In this document: positions 44,501 through 50,753 of the stretch, piece after piece | Numbering within the stretch: position 1 is the stretch's first letter | Layout: every line of letters starts with the position of its first letter | Assembly (NCBI GenBank): GCA_963691705.1 | Contig: OY829542.1 | Span: 59,358,427-59,422,426 of the forward strand | DNA length: 64,000 bases | Direction: 5' to 3' | Source of the DNA: Viola odorata | Taxonomy: Eukaryota > Streptophyta > Magnoliopsida > Malpighiales > Violaceae | Made by a program: the position numbers and the translations under genes | The notes under the pieces: model-generated | What the model was told of the DNA's origin: nothing | Databases searched by the model: none | What the model saw: the letters and a program-made list of their open reading frames with translations, nothing else

Positions 44501-45942
44501 TTGTGTTGACTCTGACGTCTTAAAAAGGTTTGATCTTCATCTTCTTTTAGTTGTGTAGATAATAGTTTGAAGAATTTGAGATGATGTCTTTTATCGAAAC
44601 ACCTAGAGTTGGCATTTGCTGCTCTAACTTGTTTTGCATTTACTATGAATGTTTCTGTAGATCAAGGCTCTACGATTAACATAACATCTTGGAATGAAAC
44701 TCCCAGATTGAATTTTCATTGAACTAATTGAATTAGATAAGCTGTTTAGCATAATGCTCAGGAATAATGTATCTTGATGTCACTTCATGATGTTTTTCAG
44801 GGAACCTCTGATAACAAATACCATGTGGAGGAACTTGCTTATACAGGTCTATATGGTTTTTGTGTTCAAGTTTGGGTCAATGTACGACTTTAATGCAGTG
44901 TAATTTTGTGTGAATTGCTTAGAGATTTTTATTCGTCTTTGGTGAATGCAGGCAGGATACCAAGTAAGCGTGTTGCTTGTCCTTAACTTCCGAGGGACGA
45001 GTCTACTTGGTTTGAAACATGAAAACCCAGATCGTGCCAATGTAGTGAAGAACACATTGATATTCAATGCATTTGTGCTCTGTCAGGTACATCTCTGATC
45101 TCTATAGTATGACACAGAAAATTTGTTAGCATTCTATGTTTATTGCAGACAAACTTGTTGGCTCATCTCTCCCACTATGGAAAGGATTACAAACATTTAG
45201 CATTCTACTCGTAAAACTAATTTTAATACTTGGTGCTCATCAAACCAGGAATGATCCTAGAACAGTGATATATAGATAATTTATAATTATATATTTGGCT
45301 GGGTTTTTGGTTCCATAGTTTGTTCTGTACCTGGCAGTTTACTACTGTCATACAGCTAGGACCTATTTTTTTACTAGCACCACCCTACTCTTCTCAAAAG
45401 TTGGTTCGAGGATGTAAATATGCTACGCAAATTTACAAGTTGGCTTCTGTTGTTTGCAGATCTTCAATGAATTCAATGCCCGAAAGCCAGATGAATTTAA
45501 TATTTTTAAAGGAATTACAAAGAACTATCTCTTCATTGGGATAGTGGCAGTGACGCTAGTAGTTCAGGTGAGTGTAGTTTTCTGGTTTGGCTTTTGTTCT
45601 TTATCATTTCCTCTGATGCTATATTTTCTGTTCTTTATAGATCATTATCATTGAGTTCGTCGGGAAGTTTACCTCTACAGTGAAGTTGAACTGGCAACAG
45701 TGGCTGATTTCAGTGATTATTGCATTTATCGGGTGAGTTTGCTGCAGTCCTCCTAGGATAGGGTGGTGTCTATTCTATGGAAAATAATTTTTATGTTTTA
45801 GATCATGAGTACTTGCAAGTTTCCTCTATAATGACTGCAACTATATTTGGTTTCAACCAGTTGGCCCCTCGCTGTCGTTGGCAAGTTGATTCCCGTTCCA
45901 AAAACGCCCCTTCACAAGTTCTTTACGAAGAGATCTGATTGA
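14983..45942 (+). CDS. Autoinhibited P2B-type Ca2+-ATPase (ACA8/9/10 group), copy A, catalytic Asp lost
   Basis: Thirty-three exons splice at GT-AG sites into about 1,092 codons without a stop. The family is calmodulin-activated calcium pumps with ten membrane helices. Order: N-terminal calmodulin-binding region (RRWR, then [12 protein letters not shown], about 50-76); M1-M2; actuator TGES (313-316); M3-M4; phosphorylation domain; nucleotide site HWKGA (about 626-630), MVTGDN and TGDGTNDAP (about 735 and 814); M5-M10; short tail ending KFFTKRSD. Key residues are changed: the phosphorylated Asp is Ala508 (gct, 20945-20947), PEGLP is PEELP (Glu467, 20464-20466), KDPCRP is KNPCRP (Asn713, 41527-41529) and M6 WVNLIMD is WVSLIMD (Ser910, 43916-43918). 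Length exceeds the usual 1,070-1,086 because exon 14 carries a 22-codon tandem duplication. A normal phosphoenzyme cycle is not possible. Pseudoenzyme or young pseudogene; transcription cannot be judged from sequence. Confidence 0.85.
17224..17652. mobile_element. Mutator-type MITE in ACA-A intron 6
   Basis: 429 bp with inverted ends GGGAAAAACTCAAAATTAGT and 'actaatttttggtttttccc', flanked by the 9-bp duplication TTTTGGTTA (17215-17223 and 17653-17661). The 9-bp target and the ends point to a Mutator-like origin. Copy B intron 6 (near 62033-62046) lacks it and has one 'ttttggtta'. The inside has a long purine run (17290-17430) and 'gacacgtcagcag', 'gtgacgtgtcg' repeats. The purine-strand complement gives Phe/Leu-rich frames that are not genes. 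Confidence 0.85.
18005..20974 (+). CDS. ACA-A exons 7-17: M2, actuator domain, M3-M4, phosphorylation motif
   Basis: Exons at 18005-18074, 19065-19135, 19210-19293, 19379-19456, 19537-19608, 19849-19932, 20005-20087, 20171-20345, 20434-20489, 20752-20794 and 20891-20974. Exon 7 reads GRYDG where copy B has GWYEG. Exon 10 holds the actuator motif 'SSMTGESKI'. Exons 13-15 hold M3, the M3-M4 loop and M4. Exon 14 contains two copies of 'AVNGV(T/I)RI(F/I)T' 66 bp apart (20244 and 20310). Exon 15 has PEELP in M4. Exon 17 ends '[15 protein letters not shown]', with Ala in place of the phosphorylated Asp. All phases match across introns. Confidence 0.85.
18122..18590 (-). mobile_element. Copia-type LTR plus short internal fragment in ACA-A intron 7
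   Basis: After 'cacctgggttg' (18121) copy A leaves copy B, and the two meet again at 'gatctttgaacattgat' (18591 and about 63600). The foreign piece carries, on the minus strand, a purine tract 'cagtttgcggggag' followed by the LTR start 'tattaaaggaagccc' (about 18485). Parts such as 'gactacattg.atatgaattga' match the solo LTR at 48947-49354, so it is a member of that family. About 1.1 kb of original intron (present in copy B at 62502-63600) is missing, so insertion and deletion both happened. Confidence 0.6.
21027..21342 (+). repeat. 177-bp tandem duplication of intron flank plus copia LTR start
   Basis: 'gctgagtttagggtttggat' starts at 21027 and again at 21204. Each unit joins 38 bp of ACA intron, the target site ATTAG, and about 139 bp of copia LTR. 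Because the unit spans the insertion boundary, the duplication arose after the copia element landed. The second copy connects to the rest of the 5' LTR. Confidence 0.85.
21440..22460 (+). pseudogene. Copia gag (degenerate)
   Basis: A broken frame reads '[20 protein letters not shown]', then '[12 protein letters not shown]' followed by TAG (21759-21761), 'AKEVWDII' and TAG (21834-21836), and '[14 protein letters not shown]' further on. This is the UBN2-type copia gag. A CCHC-like knuckle '[18 protein letters not shown]' lies near 22323-22376 and is followed by a TAG. At least three stops remove any function. Confidence 0.7.
22483..24121 (+). pseudogene. Copia protease and integrase (degenerate)
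   Basis: The first frame (22483-22839) holds the aspartic protease '[14 protein letters not shown]' with the DSG catalytic triad. A frame change near 22840 leads to '[11 protein letters not shown]', part of the integrase zinc-binding GAG-pre-integrase region, then several stops up to 23430. The frame 23436-24121 has '[19 protein letters not shown]' and '[19 protein letters not shown]', the end of the copia integrase core, and a Ser/Thr/Pro-rich tail. The coding sequence is cut at 24126 by the Athila-like element and resumes at 31717. Confidence 0.75.
24127..25532 (-). repeat. 3' LTR of Athila-like element 2
   Basis: 1,406 bp, TG...CA on both strands. A run of 13 G (24287-24298 region) lies inside. 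The sequence directly inside ('aacacccccacactacccc') is the complement of the polypurine tract. Confidence 0.85.
25533..27405 (-). other. Noncoding 3' internal region of Athila-like element 2
   Basis: Between the purine tract and the integrase tail there is about 1.9 kb of AC-rich and AG-rich sequence without a recognisable domain. Short frames such as 25801-26055 (minus) and 26915-27251 (plus) have no family features. The phrase 'ccccacactgaggcagcgc' near 27105 resembles the purine-tract complement at 25533 and may be an internal copy. Confidence 0.45.
27406..28347 (-). pseudogene. Linker region fused to integrase tail, Athila-like element 2
   Basis: The frame carries '[19 protein letters not shown]' and '[20 protein letters not shown]', the segment that precedes RT in Athila. 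After an Ala/Thr-rich spacer of about 70 residues comes '[20 protein letters not shown]' and 'RWTDPYLVT', the integrase C-terminal module. RT, RNase H and integrase core are absent. The join lies at the same point as in element 1 ('PALCTPQLA' ... 'KTFDTGQK'), and here the fusion is in one open frame, which suggests the deletion is ancestral and was transmitted. Confidence 0.75.
28505..29278 (-). pseudogene. Gag tail and aspartic protease, Athila-like element 2
   Basis: The frame reads '[20 protein letters not shown]', then '[20 protein letters not shown]' and '[20 protein letters not shown]' with the protease DSG triad, followed by '[13 protein letters not shown]' and '[11 protein letters not shown]'. 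It matches 5007-5711 of element 1 closely. It ends in a stop at 28502-28504; the linker (28347) follows in a different frame. The triad alone does not prove activity. Confidence 0.75.
29323..29760 (-). pseudogene. Shortened gag N-terminal part, Athila-like element 2
   Basis: Downstream of the primer site the minus strand shows an ATG at about 29735 ('[20 protein letters not shown]' in one frame), a Gln-rich coil and then Gln/Pro-rich text with Asn-Tyr repeats. The capsid-like body seen in element 1 (10130-9100) is not present, so gag has been shortened as well as pol. Confidence 0.5.
29860..29877 (-). other. Primer binding site (tRNA-Asp type) of element 2
   Basis: The minus strand reads tggcgtcgttgccgggga, one base from the canonical complement of the plant tRNA-Asp 3' end, a few bases inside the LTR at 29883. 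Confidence 0.85.
29883..31711 (-). repeat. 5' LTR of Athila-like element 2, interrupted by a MITE
   Basis: Without the 429-bp MITE and its 8-bp duplication this LTR is about 1,392 bp, against 1,406 bp for its partner. Differences seen by eye are few: scattered substitutions and one short deletion near 30828. Confidence 0.85.
30056..30484. mobile_element. hAT-like MITE inside LTR of element 2
   Basis: 429 bp with inverted ends CATAGTTATCAGAACCGGACC and 'ggtccagttctgataactatg', flanked by GTTTCAAG at 30048-30055 and 30485-30492. The partner LTR (near 24298-24306) has an empty site with one 'gtttcaag'. The inside is full of 'accggttcaa' and 'ggttgaaccgg' type repeats. An 8-bp duplication favours hAT; a 9-bp reading (GGTTTCAAG) is also possible, so a Mutator origin cannot be excluded. 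Confidence 0.85.
31717..34221 (+). pseudogene. Copia reverse transcriptase and RNase H (degenerate)
   Basis: The frame 31764-32378 starts in the pre-RT tail and reads '[19 protein letters not shown]', '[20 protein letters not shown]', '[18 protein letters not shown]', '[13 protein letters not shown]' and 'KLKRALYGL'. A deletion near 32360 shifts the frame; 32383-32840 continues with the polymerase motif '[13 protein letters not shown]'. A foreign piece (about 32844-33623) interrupts the next part. RNase H follows: '[20 protein letters not shown]', '[20 protein letters not shown]', 'KLYSDNKST', then a stop near 33991. The domain order is the copia one; RT is not functional. Confidence 0.8.
32844..33623 (-). 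pseudogene. NAC-domain transcription factor fragment inserted in copia RT/RNase H
   Basis: On the minus strand a 183-codon frame (33562-33011) reads '[20 protein letters not shown]', '[20 protein letters not shown]', '[20 protein letters not shown]', '[13 protein letters not shown]' and '[15 protein letters not shown]', which is the NAC DNA-binding fold order (subdomains A to E). The usual start 'PPGFRFxPxDEEL' is decayed to '[13 protein letters not shown]'. A TAA ends the frame at 33008-33010, and in-frame Lys-rich text continues beyond it. No intron is seen where NAC genes usually have them, so it may derive from a processed copy. It is antisense to the copia coding strand. Copia sequence resumes at 'catgatccaag' (33624). 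Confidence 0.7.
34222..34400 (+). repeat. Copia 3' LTR, left part, ending in a TA microsatellite
   Basis: TGTTGAAGAGTCTACAAATC matches the 5' LTR start. A (TA)n tract at 34372-34400 follows 'catacatataca'. The 5' LTR has a shorter TA tract at the same place (about 21362-21374). The rest of this LTR lies at 38530-38580, beyond the pararetrovirus fragment. Confidence 0.85.
34401..36041 (+). pseudogene. Pararetroviral reverse transcriptase / RNase H, interrupted by a stop
   Basis: The frame is open from the TA tract edge (34401), so the N-terminal protease part is cut away. The polymerase fingers and palm include '[13 protein letters not shown]', '[10 protein letters not shown]' and, after the break, the active-site segment '[12 protein letters not shown]'. 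RNase H follows with '[13 protein letters not shown]', '[16 protein letters not shown]' and '[11 protein letters not shown]', and the frame ends at a stop at 36039-36041. An in-frame TAG at 35152-35154 splits the polymerase domain just before the catalytic YIDD. The A-rich codon use differs strongly from the host exons. The reading frame therefore cannot give a full enzyme. Confidence 0.85.
36038..37813 (+). CDS. Pararetroviral ORF with transactivator (P6/TAV)-like domain
   Basis: An open frame of 591 codons whose ATG overlaps the stop of the RT ORF (ATGA at 36038-36041), the tight coupling common in these viruses. After a basic N-terminus, residues about 140-200 ('[17 protein letters not shown]', '[17 protein letters not shown]') resemble the RNase-H-like hybrid-binding fold found in caulimovirus P6 transactivators, which allow reinitiation on polycistronic RNA and form inclusion bodies. 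A long Gln/Glu coiled coil (about 220-290) and a C-terminal half without a clear match follow. It is longer than the roughly 520 residues of cauliflower mosaic virus P6. The frame is intact, but it is a genomic relic and expression is unknown. Confidence 0.65.
   Translation: MIQAEMKKRVIKPRAQTEQKTEEQKALIDQTIMYRNNLAMPVTATERGSSSSSSIQTPFTNRSLPTRRAQNEIRFGTMYLTEFPDGGNKKFKPFEGLNIDREQQCLLDNIWHIQTTPVATQFKVQCLNALSMYFSEKNPKIQKKSFSHYVIYRGLKTGVFNSFNTVKNFIMCQNPIYVGYHSFSEALEEARAQLGPNFYIEPETVRPYAEIARENQSQAIARLENKNRQLEEQMVQIQQQTAKQIAFLEQRKEEAERQSQVVEKQFQQSNTTMNRLNTKLQQLDQFIKDNKPKNRSFLQLRARLLDMPAQFTLKPLIDQWPEGEEIIKQKTESRHLEDLINAQKDLVNIHFEEINWKFKGVKIVQKPYCRLAGKIARHIGGTGTAGLFKLQVDLNTTDMPFKKILSFFHMGMIDQITFQLEEEGSIDKYLEEFGEKFFLIAGNMAIRKKIECFIDSTLPVARGFEIIPAKKRIFIFSADREEESLHDIYMGISLSPYDFQEIENTEIYRAAQDPMVLYTPENWRSYHLLGEGYFIQIYSTREWRMFLPHSGDGRLLAEEHITNLIADLEDQEMTEAGNNSDDTIPDTHRDL
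37837..38041 (+). promoter_or_regulatory. 35S-like pararetroviral promoter
   Basis: TGACG elements at 37837-37841, 37857-37861 (reverse, CGTCA) and 37866-37870 form an as-1-like cluster (TGA-type bZIP sites). A TATA box, tataaaa, lies at 38035-38041 in 'ctctataaaaggg', followed by a CT-rich and CA-rich leader start. Order and orientation resemble 35S-type promoters, although the TGACG-to-TATA spacing (about 165 bp) is larger than in cauliflower mosaic virus. It points downstream towards ACA-A exon 18. Confidence 0.55.
38178..38243. repeat. A-rich simple repeat
   Basis: Repeated 'aaaataaaat' units after a short TA run. It separates the promoter region from the duplicated ORF piece and probably marks a junction. 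Confidence 0.7.
38299..38490 (+). repeat. Second copy of a 192-bp piece of the transactivator-like ORF
   Basis: Matches 37381-37572 over exactly 192 bp with two visible substitutions, then runs into the right TA tract. Not a gene. Confidence 0.85.
38491..38580 (+). repeat. TA microsatellite and right part of copia 3' LTR
   Basis: (TA)n at 38491-38529, then 'tcaatgtaaagtgaaataat' to 'ttctttca', equal to the end of the 5' LTR at 21384-21426. Followed by the target duplication ATTAG (38581-38585). Confidence 0.85.
38581..39283 (+). other. Right end of ACA-A intron 17
   Basis: About 700 bp of host intron, resuming after the target duplication. Short frames on both strands have no family features. 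A pyrimidine-rich stretch and 'ccctcacag' form the acceptor for exon 18. Confidence 0.6.
39284..45942 (+). CDS. ACA-A exons 18-33: P and N domains, hinge, M5-M10
   Basis: Exons at 39284-39421, 39526-39591, 39680-39778, 40640-40750, 40955-41125, 41527-41586, 42371-42535, 42656-42772, 43357-43455, 43637-43774, 43904-44004, 44801-44846, 44952-45086, 45460-45567, 45641-45732 and 45861-45942. The N domain carries '[11 protein letters not shown]' (family FPFNSEKK) and '[13 protein letters not shown]'. The P domain has [20 protein letters not shown] and '[14 protein letters not shown]', so the hinge is normal. M5 '[19 protein letters not shown]' is normal; M6 reads '[20 protein letters not shown]' with Ser at the family's Ca2+-coordinating Asn. 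All exon phases agree; the stop is tga at 45940-45942. Confidence 0.87.
41840..42340. other. Unidentified insertion-like DNA in ACA-A intron 23
   Basis: About 500 bp differ in character from surrounding intron: 'tagcatgacaagcggtagc', 'cagcggtaac', 'ggcagcgg', 'gcagcgttaac' recur with 'gttaaccac' repeats. Clean terminal repeats were not found. It may be a solo LTR or fragment in reverse. Copy B does not reach this intron within the window, so there is no comparison. Confidence 0.35.
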
Positions 45943-46365
45943 TGTATGCATAGTCAAAGTAAGAATCCTTCTTATGGTTGCTTCTTTTGTCTTCTGTAGC
46001 ATTATTTGATTATGAATTGTGCAGGATAACCATCGTTTTCGCTTTCACTCGTTTCAGGTTAGACAGTAGGAAGATTCGCAGCTCTGTCATCAACTTGTGA
46101 TGCAAATTTACCGCTTTTGGAATCAAGTAAACTACCATGAACCAAGAGTGAACTAAGAGTCCTGGTTTTCTTTTTACAGATGTTCTCGCCAAGTGGGTTG
46201 GCTGTTTTATGTCTGTTTGGATTTTGCCAGTTTAATTAACTGGTCTGTTATGTAAAAGCTGTGGAACAAGATCAGATGAACTTGGGTGCAATTTTAGAAC
46301 CGGCCAACCCCTTAATAGCTTGTTTATTATTAACAATTTATTATTTCTCAAGCATCATATGCAAA
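45943..46365 (+). other. ACA-A 3' untranslated and intergenic stretch
   Basis: Short region between the ATPase stop and the convergent CMO-like pseudogene. Contains no frame of note. An 'aattaa' rich end near 46240 is a possible polyadenylation zone. Confidence 0.4.
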
Positions 46366-47815
46366 TCATGGTTTAAGATCATGATGAAGCAAACTATGGA
46401 AATGATGCATGGCTTCCTCGACCGTAGGAGCATATCTGCCGCTCTCGTATGCTGGCGATTCGAGGCCCCTCTGAACACCTTCCCACGATACAATATCTTC
46501 CATCTGCACAAATTTGTTTCCAGAACCTCAGAAAAATGCATGACATTAAGCATACAAGACCTAAAAGGATGATGACTATTTACCTGCACTGCTTCGCTTT
46601 CCGCTAGACTTCTCTCAATAAAGGCTTTGTCATCCTGAGACCATTACATACACAGAAATGCCACTTTTTAGACCTTACAACAAATAGTGTGATATTGAAC
46701 ACGTCATAATGGAGAAATCAAAATAAAATCTGGGAAATACCTTAAGATGAGGTTCAAGAAAGTAATCGAAAACCACTTGGCACTTCCTCGGCCCCAATGG
46801 AATGGAAGCACTTGATTGGTGTCCATCCAGGGTCCATACCTAAAAAGACCAGTGAAAAAACAAGTTAGGAAATAATTCTTGCAACAAATAAGTCACTCTT
46901 CACCCATTCAATTTCAATGATAAAACAAATACCTATTAACCATGAAATTAGGATAGATGAAAGCATATAAAGCCTTTGATCCAAGTCGAGCCACATCATC
47001 TCCGCTTCCTGTTGAGCTACCTTCACCACTTTGGATGCAAACCTTTTCATATATCTATCTCTCAACTAGTTAGATTTTCATTCACATACCAAGAGAGATT
47101 TTAAAAGTATCACATGTGCAAAATATGTCATAACGACTTTGATTCTCAGTGAACGATATGCTAAAAATACAATGTTCTAGTGAAATATAGCATCCCAAGA
47201 AATGAGAACACGAGGCATACAGTGGTGGAGTAAGAAGTAAGTTGAAGATCCGATGCCAGGCCTTTATGAGCATATGGCACATGGTAACCACCATCTAAGT
47301 AGTTGTCGCAAAACACCTGGAGTCAGAAAGATAATAGGAAAGTAAAATATCTCAGTGCTATCCACCACAAATCAATGCAAGTAATCAAGATTCTGCAGTT
47401 TAAATCACCATTTCTTCACGAATGTTGTGAATCGGCCGCCAAAAGTAAACAGGAAACAGATAAAATCCTTTGTTCATAGGGATTCCAGCTGATAAATATC
47501 GGTATTAGGGACAAAAGACCAGAATTAAGCATGCAATCAGTGAAAGATCAAAAGACCATTAGACAACGCGAGAGAAAGGAATGAAAATGAACTATACCTT
47601 CCAGTTACACTCAATGGTATATGTACACCTACAAACAAAACTCAGGGAAGAATCAACTCTATTTTTCCCCAGCATTTCTGAAGAGCTACCAAGCCATTCA
47701 TTCTCTGGCAAATCAACATTAATTTTCTGTTGAGGAAAACTCTGTTCGTCCAAATTGAGAAGAACAAATGGCCCCCAGGTAGTGACATTTAGCTGTATAA
47801 GCCCAAACTCCCATG
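46366..47815 (-). pseudogene. Choline monooxygenase-like gene, 5'-truncated and frameshifted
   Basis: Five exons can be read on the minus strand: about 47815-47598 ('EFGLIQLNVTTWGPFVLLN'), 47316-47221 ('FCDNYLDGGYHVPYAHKGL', with the D..H...H mononuclear iron ligands), 47042-46933 ('LGSKALYAFIYPNFMVNR'), 46839-46741 ('YGPWMDTNQVLP'), 46634-46584 ('DDKAFIERSLAESEAVQ') and the last exon 46503-46366 ('MEDIVSWEGVQRGLESPAYE' to stop). These match the C-terminal catalytic part of plastid choline monooxygenase-like Rieske oxygenases. The 5' exons with the Rieske [2Fe-2S] ligands are not found upstream to 48800. A 5-bp repeat (ttcca twice, about 46798-46807) shifts the fourth exon's frame. The gene is therefore broken twice. 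It is convergent with ACA-A. Confidence 0.8.
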
Positions 47816-48801
47816 CTTGGTGGCCAGAAATCAATACATTATACATCAAAATAAAAATGCTGCAGAAGAATGAAAAGACCACTCTAACGTTTCACCATAC
47901 TTTCTAACGCAGGGATTTTAGACACGAGAAGACAAAGAAGAAGCGTGGATCATATAGAGGAGGTCAGATTGATCTGCAATCCCACTCGATTAAGTTCACT
48001 TTTCCTGATGATGATTGACCGGGGACTCCCCTTGCAAAAGCATTCAGTGATTTCCCATCTAGTTTAGTTTGGATGCCCGTGTGTTTGAGCACCATGACTT
48101 GCGGATGGACATGGATGCGGGAATTGTTGTGCTGTTGCCAAGTATTTTGCCTATTTTCCTTTTACTCAGTTTCTTATATTTGAGTCAAATTTTGATACTT
48201 CCTTTAAACCAGAATCATATTTGGATTGAACTTGGATTTATATTCCATTCCATTAGAATCCCTTTTTTTTTTTTTTCCCTTTCCTGTAGTTGTATGGGTA
48301 CATTTTACTCCGCTTAAAGATAATTCCTCACAGGTTTTTGAAATTCGGCTCAGCTAATAAGTGGTATTTTTGGATCGGGTATACTTTTGATTTCTCTTTC
48401 CATGATTTAGCTACTCATAATGCATGACCGGAGACAGTAGTTGGTACAACAAACAGCACCATGGTAGTATACCAATAATCTATAATTTATTCTTTTGTTA
48501 TACTGTTTGTGAATCTCTCTCTACTTTTACGATTCACACACAAATTGTTCTTTTCCAAATATTGAAACTTAAATCGTTCAAAAAAATGCATGTCTATCCT
48601 TCATGCATATTGCATATAGAAGGCGCCAATCTCATTTTGTGTGTTAGTGTGCATTACAAAATCATTTTTCAAGGTGGAAATACCCACAAAATACTTTTAG
48701 AATGAACTCTAACCATATAATTAAGGAGAAATGAGACCTTTTTGATATTAAAACAACAAAGTCTTGAAACAATACTTAAATCTTAATTTCTTGCGAAAAA
48801 T
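47816..48801. other. Intergenic, left end of the ubiquitin-like duplication unit
   Basis: No Rieske exon or other gene is visible. From about 48545 the text ('aaatcgttcaaaaaaatgca', 'gcatgtctatccttcatgca') repeats at about 51440, marking the start of a 2.85-kb tandem unit. Confidence 0.5.
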
Positions 48802-49976
48802 ATGATTGTCATCATCGTGGCTTGGGCGCGCGAATTTCTCATTGAAATAGGGAATCAAGAACCTGTTCTTCAAATCAAAAGGAAAATTGAACAACTTCTT
48901 GGTGTTCCAACGGCTGCACAGATCCTAGCTGTGTCAGGTTGGGAGTTATTGAAACTGAGAATAGATTTGATAAAAGATTATATTTATGAATAGGAAAGAT
49001 ACAAGAAGAAGGCTTGGCTATGAGCCAAGCTATAGAGACTACATTGGATATGAATTGATGGAGTAAATAATACAGAAGAGATTGCATGCTATTTATACAC
49101 AATAATCCTAACTAATGTTTACAGCTAATGATCTTGCAGATATGGTGGAGCAATTGGCGGAGATATGTTTGGTGCCATATCTTCCACAATTGCTACGAGC
49201 ATGCTTGCTTTACTACTGTGCTGTTGCATGCGTGATGGACTTCATTATTCAACAACGTCACTGCATGCGTATATATGAGGAAGAAGAGTTGTTGATGGGC
49301 TTGCTGCTGCTGCTGCTTGTGGGCTTCTAGTGATGGGCTTCAATATCCTTAATAGGAGTTGGTGGATGGACTAGACATGGAAGACTATCCTATCGTCAAT
49401 GAAGGCACAAAGATAGACCTCACCATCAAAACCATGCTGCTCCCAACATTTTCTCACCCATGTGGTAAGACCCAAATCACTGTTAAATTCTCCGGCAGGA
49501 GTATCAACATCGATGTTGATCAAACGGACACCGTGAGAAGCCTGAAAGAGAAGATCCAAATGGCGGAAGGGGCACCGATTAGAAGGATGTCTTTGTTCTT
49601 CTCAGGAGTAGAAATGGAAGAAGATTTCCGTAACTTAACTGAGTACGGTATCCAGGAAATGTCTGAAATTGTTGTGTTCCTGAAGAGCGCGGCACGAGGT
49701 GGGGACAAGCCGCCGGAGAGAAGGGTGAGCGTAGTTGTGCAAACGGCGTCTTGCTTGATGAATGGAGCACGAATACCATTAGAATTGGCGGACACGAGTA
49801 GTGTGAGTGAGGTGAGGCATCATCTTCTGAGCAGGAAAATTCTTCCACAAGATGATTTCTTGTTTATTCACAAGCAGAGGATCATGCGTGACAATTGTAG
49901 CCTCCGGTGGCACGGTGTCGAGACCGGCGACTCTCTTTATGTGTTCAAGGGAACGGTGAGTCGCGACGGATACTGA
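48802..49976 (+). pseudogene. Triple ubiquitin-like domain protein, split by a solo LTR (copy 1)
   Basis: The first ubiquitin-like (UBL) domain starts at the ATG 48802: 'FLIEIGNQEPVLQIKRKIEQ' and 'LLGVPTAAQILAVSGWEL'. A 408-bp LTR (48947-49354) cuts it. Beyond the LTR, 'VDGLDMEDYPIVNEGTKIDL' finishes domain 1, then domain 2 ('KTQITVKFSGRSINIDVD', 'SLKEKIQMAEGAPIRRMSLF') and domain 3 ('RRVSVVVQTAS', 'SEVRHHLLSRKILPQDDFLF') follow to the stop at 49974. Plants have families of such UBL-repeat proteins of unclear role; no C-terminal GlyGly is present, so it is not a modifier. Before insertion the frame was intact. An internal ATG (49375) could still give the last two domains. Confidence 0.75.
48947..49354 (-). 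mobile_element. Solo LTR (copia-like, TATT...AATA) in ubiquitin-like gene
   Basis: Starts TATTGAAACTG and ends CCTTAATA, flanked by GGAGT at 48942-48946 and 49355-49359. The duplicated gene (about 51800-51812) shows the empty site 'gggagttggtgg'. It shares phrases such as 'gactacattggatatgaatt' with the LTR in ACA-A intron 7 (18122-18590). The internal part has been lost by LTR recombination. Confidence 0.85.
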
Positions 49977-50327
49977 CATGCCCGGAACTGATCATTCAAG
50001 TTTAGCTTACCTACCATGCATCTTCAAGTTTGCTAATTAAAACACTAATTAGTTGATTAAAGAGTATCATGGATTAATAGACTGCGAAAAAAAATGATGT
50101 AATAAAATTTGTTGATAAACAAGTGCAAAATAGAATTAATCAATTTCAATCTAATTAAATATAATTAGTAATTTATTATAAGGGTAAAGTGGTAAAAATA
50201 ATTTTATTTTATTTTATTTTCTTTCCTTTTAATCCACATTGCTTTACATAAATATTAATTTTTCTTTTCTTCTCTTTTATATATAAAAAATGTAGTTATA
50301 TAAAATAACTTTTCTAAAAAATTCCTT

Positions 50328-50753
50328 TCATTCTTTTTCTCTCTCGTTAAATTTCTCCTTTTTTTCGTCATGCACTTTGATTCCCCTATGAAGCATTAAT
50401 AGACGGTTGATCGGAGCCAGATTCAGGCAGCGGCAACGGCAACGGCAACGAGACGACTCGTCTTCCTTGTTCCCTTCTTCTTCTCCATCATCCTCCAATT
50501 CTTCAGTACTATTGAGCGTTTCGTAGGAGAGGAAGAATTGAGATCCATCCATCACATCCAAATCCGTGAGAGACACCCCCACATCTCTGATCATGACGAG
50601 GCGGCGATTCCAATCATCAAAAAGAATCAGCATCAGACGGTCATGAGGGATCTGCCGCTGGGTCCTGATCTCCTTCCTCAAATCACCAGCCGTCGCGTTG
50701 TACTCGACTTCGACGTAGAAGACGCCTCCTGTTGTATGCACTTCCAATCTCAT
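50328..50753 (-). CDS. Ubiquitin-like domain protein (copy 1)
   Basis: 141 residues, no intron. Residues 1-76 form one ubiquitin-like fold: 'MRLEVHTTGGVFYVEVEYNA' (first strands), 'TAGDLRKEIRTQRQIPHDRL' (helix), 'DVMDGSQFFLSYETL' (last strand). A strongly acidic linker 'EELEDDGEEEGNKEDE' follows, then an Arg/Cys run that comes from a 'ggcaac' repeat at 50430-50450, and a charged tail. There is no diglycine end. It is convergent with the three-domain gene upstream and has a close copy at 52768-53226. Function unknown; likely a plant-specific UBL family. Confidence 0.6.
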   Translation of the reverse strand: MRLEVHTTGGVFYVEVEYNATAGDLRKEIRTQRQIPHDRLMLILFDDWNRRLVMIRDVGVSLTDLDVMDGSQFFLSYETLNSTEELEDDGEEEGNKEDESSRCRCRCRCLNLAPINRLLMLHRGIKVHDEKKEKFNEREKE

